From NCBI GenBank assembly GCA_947502595.1, contig CANNAM010000004.1:62001-126000 (forward strand): a stretch of DNA of 64,000 bases, in the 5' to 3' direction. The first letter of the stretch is position 1, and each line of letters begins with the position of its first letter. The notes below the pieces were generated by a model that worked only from the letters and a program-made list of their open reading frames with translations, was not told the DNA's origin and ran no database searches. Below are positions 59,162 through 64,000 of the stretch, one piece after another. This stretch comes from an uncultured Marinicella sp. (GTDB lineage Bacteria; Pseudomonadota; Gammaproteobacteria; Xanthomonadales; Marinicellaceae). The translations under genes and the position numbers were made by a program.

Positions 59162-59386
59162 ATGATGAAGAAGACATTTATGGTGTTGCTGTGTGGTGTT
59201 GGACTTTGGTCTTGCTCAAGCTCAGAGCCTGACACCACCCAAGCCAACAAGACCGAAAATAACAACAACCAAGAACACATGCTCAGTGACCAGCAGCGCA
59301 TGATACAAAAAGCCAAAGACGCAGAAAAGTTGGTCAAAGAAGCCGATGAAAAACGCCGCAAGGCATTGGCAGAGCAAGGTGGTTGA
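59162..59386 (+). CDS. Small lipoprotein, unknown
   Basis: 74 residues. Signal peptide with lipobox 'LWSCSSS' (Cys ~18), an Asn/Thr-rich linker, then a charged helix 'KAKDAEKLVKEADEKRRKALAEQ' likely to form a coiled coil. It resembles small Lpp-like or accessory outer-membrane lipoproteins, without a named family. Monocistronic. Confidence 0.7.
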   Translation: MMKKTFMVLLCGVGLWSCSSSEPDTTQANKTENNNNQEHMLSDQQRMIQKAKDAEKLVKEADEKRRKALAEQGG

Positions 59387-59453
59387 AAGACTGGTATATT
59401 AACCCTGGGCTGATAAAATAACCGCTTACCATTGATTAAGCCGCTTGTATTGC

Positions 59454-59482
59454 TTGCTGCATTTGCTGAGCCCAGTTAAAAT
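59454..59482 (+). promoter_or_regulatory. Candidate tpx promoter
   Basis: TTGCTG (59454-59459), 17-base spacer, TAAAAT (59477-59482), 25 bases before the tpx ATG at 59508. The -35 is weak (three of six), the -10 matches five of six. Confidence 0.35.
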
Positions 59483-59507
59483 GTATGTATTTGCGAGAAC
59501 AACAATC

Positions 59508-60008
59508 ATGGCACAAATTAAATTCAAAGGTAATCCCATAAACACCAATGGAGATTTTCCTCAAGTTGGCACCCAAGCACCAGAAATCAAGTTGGTAAAA
59601 ACCGATTTAAGCGAAGTTGCATTATCAGACTTTGCAGGCAAACAAGTGATTTTCAATATATTCCCTAGTGTAGACACGGCAGTATGTGCTTTACAGCTGC
59701 AAACCTTCAGCCAAAAAATGGCTCAAAAAGATGATGTGGTGTTGTTGTTTGCGTCGCTGGATCTGCCCTTTGCGTTCAACCGTTTTTGTGCAGCCGAAGG
59801 CATCGAAAATGCAGTCACTGCCTCTGATTTTAGACACCATACTCTGGCCAATAATTATGGGGTTAAAATGTCAAGTGGGCCATTGGCCGGTCTTTATGCG
59901 CGTGCAACTTTGGTACTCAATGCCGAGCACCAAGTGGTTTACAGTGAGTTGGTTGACGATGTGGTCAATGAACCCAATTATGACGCAGCGATGGCGGCTT
60001 TAAGCTGA
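59508..60008 (+). CDS. tpx: Thiol peroxidase (Tpx-type peroxiredoxin)
   Basis: 166 residues from ATG 59508; the track start 59445 adds 21 unlikely residues. 'IKFKGNPINTNGDFPQVGTQAPEIKLV' N-terminus; peroxidatic Cys in 'FPSVDTAVCALQLQTF' (usually VDTxVC) and resolving Cys in 'LDLPFAFNRFCAAEGIENAV' match atypical 2-Cys Tpx. It reduces hydroperoxides with thioredoxin in the cytoplasm or periplasm; no signal peptide is seen. Confidence 0.94.
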   Translation: MAQIKFKGNPINTNGDFPQVGTQAPEIKLVKTDLSEVALSDFAGKQVIFNIFPSVDTAVCALQLQTFSQKMAQKDDVVLLFASLDLPFAFNRFCAAEGIENAVTASDFRHHTLANNYGVKMSSGPLAGLYARATLVLNAEHQVVYSELVDDVVNEPNYDAAMAALS

Positions 60009-60022
60009 GAAAGCTGCTGGAA

Positions 60023-60601
60023 TCAAACAAACCACTTGGCTGGTAAGTCAGGTGGTTGGTAGTCTGCTAAATACTTGACCGCTTGTTCTGGGGTATTACA
60101 AATGTGGTACAGCTGACGGTATTCAGCCTTGGCAAAATTTTCAGCATAAATGTGTTCAAACATTTGAAGCAAGTGGTCGTAATAACCGGCAGTATTAAGG
60201 AACACTATGGGTTTGTTGTGGTAACCCAGTTGTTTCAAAGTCATCACCTCAAGCATTTCTTCCAAGGTGCCAAAGCCTCCAGCTAATCCAATGAATCCAT
60301 CAGCCAACTCAATCATTTTGGCTTTGCGGGTGTGCATATCAGGCGTAATGATTTGCTCATCATCAATGGTGTTAACCACCCCTTCTATGTGTAAGGCTTC
60401 AGGCACTACACCGATGGTTTTACCTTGGTGTTGTTTAATTGATTTTGCCACTTGTCCCATCAGGCCCACCCGGCTGCCACCATAAACTAAGTTGATGTTC
60501 TGGGCTGCCATCATGGTACCCAAGGCTTCGGCATGTGCAAAATAGACTGGCTGGATGTGATCAGATGAGGAACAATACACGGCAAGGTCGGTAATTTTCA
60601 T
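60023..60601 (-). CDS. LOG family protein (cytokinin riboside 5'-monophosphate phosphoribohydrolase-like)
   Basis: 192 residues. 'LVYGGSRVGLMGQVAKSI', 'MHTRKAKMIELADGFIGLAGGFGTLEEMLEVMTLKQLGYHNKPI' corresponds to the PGGxGTxxE nucleotide-binding motif of LOG proteins, but Pro is replaced by Ala (LAGGFGTLEE). Catalytic Arg and Glu are kept. LOG enzymes hydrolyse nucleoside 5'-monophosphates to base and ribose phosphate. Three bases separate it from the methyltransferase gene upstream. Confidence 0.9.
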   Translation of the reverse strand: MKITDLAVYCSSSDHIQPVYFAHAEALGTMMAAQNINLVYGGSRVGLMGQVAKSIKQHQGKTIGVVPEALHIEGVVNTIDDEQIITPDMHTRKAKMIELADGFIGLAGGFGTLEEMLEVMTLKQLGYHNKPIVFLNTAGYYDHLLQMFEHIYAENFAKAEYRQLYHICNTPEQAVKYLADYQPPDLPAKWFV

Positions 60602-60604
60602 GGT

Positions 60605-61372
60605 TCAATTGCTGCTGGGATTGAGGCGAAATGTTTTGATTGTAACTGGCCATTTAACTGTCTTGGTTTCATCATCTCCCCAAGCTTCTTGTAATTCAGC
60701 TAAAATAATTTCACGTGGATCAGCGCCATGGTCTTGAATGTACTTTTGAGTGGCTGACCAAGTACCTAAATAGCCAACCAAGTGTTTAAAAGTCCATTGT
60801 TTTTGCATGATGCATTTAGGCGCCTTGATTGCTTCAAAGGGAAATACTATGCTGTCATAGGCTTGCTCAATGTGACGGCGTTCAGCTGGCCAATATTCAC
60901 CAATGATGTTGTTGTAATATTGCTGCACAACTGCATCTACAGCAGCATCAATTTGTTGTAATTCATAACACCAAGCAGCCAATACTGCATTGGGTTTGGC
61001 CACCCGCAGAGCCTCTTTAAAAAACAAGTCAAATTCAAACCAATGCAAGGCTTGAGCCACTGTAATCAGGTCAACACTGTGGTCTTTCAGTGGGCTTTGG
61101 TGAGCCAATGCCACTTCGTACTCTACGCGGGGGTAGGTGGTTGCATGGTAAATTTGTGCCGCACTGGCATCGGTGCCAATGACATAACCAAAGTGGTTGG
61201 TCAAAGCCACGGCCACTTGACCATTACCGGTGGCACAATCCCAAGCCAGCCGATGGTTATCACATAATGAAGCCAGCCAAGCATATAAATCAGCTGGGTA
61301 TTCTGGTCGATACAGGCTGTAGTCTTCAGCTTGGGCAGAAAAATGGTCTTTGAATTCAGTCGTGGTGGTCAT
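60605..61372 (-). CDS. Class I SAM-dependent methyltransferase
   Basis: 255 residues. 'HFSAQAEDYSLYRPEYPADLY' start, SAM-binding motif I 'AWDCATGNGQVAVALTNHFG', 'GTDASAAQIYHA', 'LITVAQALHWFEFDLFFKEALRVAKPNAVLAAW'. This is the UbiE/Tmt-like 'YRPxYP' group whose substrates are largely unknown. It lies between mnmC and the LOG gene on the same strand, 27 bases after mnmC. Confidence 0.87.
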   Translation of the reverse strand: MTTTTEFKDHFSAQAEDYSLYRPEYPADLYAWLASLCDNHRLAWDCATGNGQVAVALTNHFGYVIGTDASAAQIYHATTYPRVEYEVALAHQSPLKDHSVDLITVAQALHWFEFDLFFKEALRVAKPNAVLAAWCYELQQIDAAVDAVVQQYYNNIIGEYWPAERRHIEQAYDSIVFPFEAIKAPKCIMQKQWTFKHLVGYLGTWSATQKYIQDHGADPREIILAELQEAWGDDETKTVKWPVTIKTFRLNPSSN

Positions 61373-61399
61373 ATTTATGTCTTTTATATAATGTAGGCT

Positions 61400-63367
61400 T
61401 CAGGCCTTAGGTGGTTTTTTTAAGTGCCGGTACAAAAATCGATTGGGGTGAATGATTTTACACAAATCAGTTTCAAGAGGCAAAGGGTCTCCGTTGATCA
61501 TCGCACTTAAATACTGTGCCAATAAGGGAGCAGATGTGAAGCCACGTGAACCCAGTCCGTTGAGGATATACAGGTTTTTCAAGGGTTCAGCTGCAGGGTA
61601 GTTTTGCCAATGTCTGCCATGGTGCAAGTCTTGGTAATCATGCTTGAATTGGGCTTGGTTAATCAGTGGCCCGCACAGGGGCAAGTGGTCTGGGGTGGTG
61701 GCTCTGATGGCTGCATGGCCATGCAAAACTTCGGCAGCACAGAGCTCGGAATGCCAAGGGTGGTTTTGCCATAAAGTGAAATTTCTGAGGGCGTGATCAG
61801 CATCTAATTGGGCCGGTTGTGACCAAGCAGTTGGAGGCAAGTGATCAAAAGTAGCGCCCAATAACCACTGTTGTTTGTTCAGCTGTGGAATCACATAACC
61901 TTTGTTCAGCAAAATGTGCTTTAAGGCAATGTTTGCAGGTGTTTTTATGGTGGTGGTCATGCCATGTTTACCAACCAAAGACAAATCAGCGGGTTGACAC
62001 AGTCGATGTGCATCAATACCGTTGGCCAGCACCAATAATTCGGTGTTGTGGATGACTTTGTTGTGTACGTCATACAATTGCCAAACACCGTTTTGGTTTG
62101 AGCTCAAGCGCTGTACATCAGCAGTGATCCATTGGTCGACATCGGCCAGCAGTCGTTGGCCCACTTTGTCCGTTTGGACGTAACCTGCTTGTGGGTAATG
62201 TAATTGACAGTGATCAGCTGTTACCTCGAGTTGCAGTAATTGTTTCGGTAATTTGGCTTGTTCAATTAAAGCAGCCCAGCTGTGCTGTTGATCTGAACGA
62301 ATTGCTTGCTGTACACCAATGGCTTTGAACTCTGTGGATTGGTAAAAGCGCACAGCCATTTCATATGCACGCAAATACAATAAGGCTTCAGGAGAATCTT
62401 TCACAGTCAGCATCGGCATCACCATGGCCAGTTCATTGCCTGAGGCTTGTTGCATGGGGGTTGGATGCAAATCAATCAGGGTGGTTGTATAACCCAATTT
62501 TTTCATCTGATGAGCCATGCAAAGGCCTGCGATACCAGCACCAAGGACAGTAACAGCGGGTTTTTCTGAAACCGTTTGCGGCCAAGGGTGCCAGGGTTGT
62601 ATATTGAGTGGTTGATGGGTTTTATCGGTGATGAAACGTGCTTTGATCATTTCTCTTTTTTGCGCAAAACCCGCTGGTTTTTGAACTTCAAAACCTTGAG
62701 CAGTCAGTGCCTTGTTTATCGCCGAAGCAGCGGTAAAGGTGGATAAAGTGGTGCCGGGCTTAGACAGTCTAGTGATTTCATCGAATAAATCAGCATGCCA
62801 CATGTCTGGATTTTTTTTCGGTGCAAAGCCATCCAAAAACCAGGCATCAACCTTGGCTTCTAATTGGCTAAAGCTACGTGTTGCATCACCAAACCCTAAA
62901 CTGAGTGAGACGTTATCTGGCAGTTGAAAATGATGAAATCCAGCTCGAAAACTGTCCTGAAAGCAATCCCATATTGTCAGCAGTTGCTGGCTGAATTGAG
63001 TCAGTTCAGGGAAACATTGGTGGGCCAAGCGCAGGCTGTTTTTATCCAGCGGAAATTTTTCTACACTGATGAAATGGAGGCGACCTGTTTGGCTGTTGCG
63101 TTGCTGCCACGCTTGTAAAACCGCCAAAAAATTCAAACCCGTACCAAAGCCTGTTTCGGCTATACAAAAAGTTTGTTCTGGATTCAGATGTTGCCACCGT
63201 TGGCTCAATTGGTTGGCTTGTAAAAACACATATTGGGATTCAGCCAAACCGCCTTGGTCATTGAAGTAAACATCATTGAAGCGTGGACAATGAGGTTGTT
63301 GGTTTTTAGGCGCTGTTGCAAAAGCTGGGGTGTAAGATAGGTTTAACGGGTCTTCAGTCTGGGTCAT
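61400..63367 (-). CDS. mnmC: Bifunctional tRNA mnm5s2U34 biosynthesis protein MnmC
   Basis: 655 residues. N-terminal methyltransferase domain (~1-240): 'RFNDVYFNDQGGLAESQYVF', 'CIAETGFGTGLNFLAVLQAW', 'DAWFLDGFAPKKNPDMW', 'GTTLSTFTAAS'. C-terminal FAD oxidoreductase (~270-640): 'VTVLGAGIAGLCMAHQMKKLGYTTTLID', 'RATTPDHLPLCGP', 'LNGLGSRGFTSAPLLAQYL'. It converts cmnm5U to nm5U and then mnm5U at the wobble base of several tRNAs. Head of a three-gene minus-strand run. Confidence 0.96.
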   Translation of the reverse strand: MTQTEDPLNLSYTPAFATAPKNQQPHCPRFNDVYFNDQGGLAESQYVFLQANQLSQRWQHLNPEQTFCIAETGFGTGLNFLAVLQAWQQRNSQTGRLHFISVEKFPLDKNSLRLAHQCFPELTQFSQQLLTIWDCFQDSFRAGFHHFQLPDNVSLSLGFGDATRSFSQLEAKVDAWFLDGFAPKKNPDMWHADLFDEITRLSKPGTTLSTFTAASAINKALTAQGFEVQKPAGFAQKREMIKARFITDKTHQPLNIQPWHPWPQTVSEKPAVTVLGAGIAGLCMAHQMKKLGYTTTLIDLHPTPMQQASGNELAMVMPMLTVKDSPEALLYLRAYEMAVRFYQSTEFKAIGVQQAIRSDQQHSWAALIEQAKLPKQLLQLEVTADHCQLHYPQAGYVQTDKVGQRLLADVDQWITADVQRLSSNQNGVWQLYDVHNKVIHNTELLVLANGIDAHRLCQPADLSLVGKHGMTTTIKTPANIALKHILLNKGYVIPQLNKQQWLLGATFDHLPPTAWSQPAQLDADHALRNFTLWQNHPWHSELCAAEVLHGHAAIRATTPDHLPLCGPLINQAQFKHDYQDLHHGRHWQNYPAAEPLKNLYILNGLGSRGFTSAPLLAQYLSAMINGDPLPLETDLCKIIHPNRFLYRHLKKPPKA

Positions 63368-63497
63368 GACCAGATTATAAATGAAATCAATTAATTAGGT
63401 ATTGTCGCTGTGTCAAGAATGCCTGCTGCTGGATTTACAACAGCGGTCGCAGTCATTGAGCTTGCTGTAAAATCGTTTAAATCAACTGTTTAATTGG

Positions 63498-63683
63498 TTA
63501 TTTGGTGTTAGAGGCAATTTGCACCATGCCATAGTTGCATTCTACGCAGGTATAGTCTTTAGCAACAAATGGAGAGGTGTTGTTGCGGTAATTCAACACT
63601 TTAATATAGACCACATTGGAGTGACATGTAGAACATGCAAACTTAACAATGTTACTGGTATTGGTTTGGTCAGTCTTGCCCAT
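63498..63683 (-). CDS. Small zinc-ribbon protein, unknown
   Basis: 61 residues with two CxxC pairs, 'FACSTCHSN' and 'YTCVECNYG', separated by ~27 residues including 'VLNYRNNTSPFVAKDY'. The spacing and the small size suggest a zinc ribbon, loosely like ribosomal L33-type or topoisomerase ribbons, but I recognise no family. It is divergent from the Ser/Thr kinase, 137 bases away. Confidence 0.65.
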   Translation of the reverse strand: MGKTDQTNTSNIVKFACSTCHSNVVYIKVLNYRNNTSPFVAKDYTCVECNYGMVQIASNTK

Positions 63684-63820
63684 TAAAATGTTTATTTTGG
63701 TTGCGATTAATTAAATTATGCTGGTTTAATATTGGCATGTTAAGCGTTTGTAGGTTTATTCGTATTTTTCACCTTTAATACGGCCTTTTTGCTGATTTGT
63801 TAAGCTAAAATACCCTGCAT

Positions 63821-64000
63821 ATGACAAAAATTGATCACAAAATCCAAATTCCGGATTACCGCATCATCAGAAAAATAGGTGAAGGTGGTATGAGTGTGGT
63901 GTATTTGGCTTTTCAGGAGTCATTAAAACGTGAGGTGGCGCTGAAGATCATGCGCCCGGTAGTTACTGATGAAGAAAATGTGGTGAAACGCTTTGAACAA
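63821..64000 (+). CDS. Serine/threonine protein kinase, N-terminal fragment
   Basis: The first 60 codons run off the window end. '[32 protein letters not shown]' contains the glycine-rich ATP loop (GxGGMSxVY) and the catalytic lysine (VALK) of PknB/Stk-type Hanks kinases. Domains after residue 60 are unseen. A TAAAAT at 63806-63811 ends 9 bases before the ATG and no ribosome site is visible, so the leader would be a few bases at most. Confidence 0.88.
   Translation, partial: MTKIDHKIQIPDYRIIRKIGEGGMSVVYLAFQESLKREVALKIMRPVVTDEENVVKRFEQ

Noticed and set aside
59065-59361. 98-codon minus-strand ORF opposite the small lipoprotein
   Set aside because: Antisense of a lipoprotein gene with a clear lipobox; the hydrophobic stretch arises from the complementary strand.
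59405-59475. CTGGGCT...AGCCCAG 7-bp inverted repeat spanning 71 bases, tRNA-like in size
   Set aside because: No T-arm consensus, D arm or anticodon stem can be drawn; it also overlaps the candidate tpx promoter. Not a tRNA.
1-64000. Search for CRISPR arrays, transposases, integrases, prophage genes and rRNA
   Set aside because: No regularly spaced repeats, recombinase motifs, phage structural genes or rRNA segments were seen by reading; this is a visual check only.

Overview
The window reads as chromosomal DNA of a free-living, aerobic Gram-negative gammaproteobacterium. Evidence: hemC/hemD behind an AlgZ/AlgR-type sensor pair, rnr-rlmB, ubiK, mnmC, a TonB-dependent receptor, an RND pump, DsbC, PhoX and fused E1 plus E2 of a 2-oxoacid dehydrogenase. 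GC content looks moderate. Secreted proteins carrying an 'xxFxxGFE/GFD' motif remind me of Marinicella-like or xanthomonad-related lineages, but that is from memory and was not searched. I see no transposase, integrase, prophage or CRISPR array. Gene order is compact and mostly housekeeping.

Layout. 0-1.4 kb: end of a histidine operon (hisE tail, hisD). 1.7-8.5 kb: a membrane-anchored winged-helix/TPR regulator, then an RND adaptor-pump pair. 8.5-15.5 kb: secreted SGNH-type hydrolase, MAPEG protein, NYN-domain protein plus DEAD-box helicase pair, secreted M14 carboxypeptidase, ubiK. 15.7-20.7 kb: rnr-rlmB, small membrane proteins, an HxlR regulator with inverted-repeat operators. 21.2-28.9 kb: a complete isoleucine/valine operon ilvEDBNCA preceded by a newly read leader peptide and attenuator terminator. 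29-35 kb: dsbC, AbgT transporter, LTA-synthase-like sulfatase, folB, a lipoprotein, a thioesterase. 35.2-39.2 kb: LytS/AlgZ-type kinase, LytTR regulator, hemC, hemD, moaB. 39.2-42.4 kb: a voltage-gated cation channel, MBL hydrolase, GNAT, beta-carbonic anhydrase. 42.4-46.8 kb: PhoX-like protein, hemW-rdgB-rph, a small membrane protein. 47-51 kb: branched-chain-type 2-oxoacid dehydrogenase E1/E2 opposite an Lrp/AsnC regulator. 51-52.4 kb: M23 peptidase and tRNA-Leu(CAG). 52.4-56.3 kb: a TPP-riboswitch-controlled thiamine uptake/salvage operon. 56.5-64 kb: S9 peptidase, SixA-like phosphatase, lipoprotein, tpx, LOG protein, methyltransferase, mnmC, zinc-ribbon protein and the start of a Ser/Thr kinase.

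Functional themes. Branched-chain amino acids are covered in both directions: synthesis by the attenuated ilv operon and probable catabolism by the E1/E2 pair next to an Lrp-type regulator. Thiamine supply (riboswitch operon) feeds TPP enzymes present here (IlvB, E1). RNA metabolism genes (rnr, rlmB, rph, helicase, NYN protein, mnmC) recur along the window.

Most notable for follow-up: (1) a bacterial voltage-gated channel whose filter TFEDWTD has acidic residues at the positions engineered in the Ca2+-selective CavAb; (2) the single-transcript thiamine receptor/binding protein/PnuT/kinase operon under a TPP riboswitch; (3) the ilv attenuator with a candidate antiterminator; (4) tandem stem-loop repeats in the 5' leader of the DEAD-box helicase; (5) likely leaderless starts for rnr and the HxlR regulator. 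All domain calls are from reading the sequence, without database searches.
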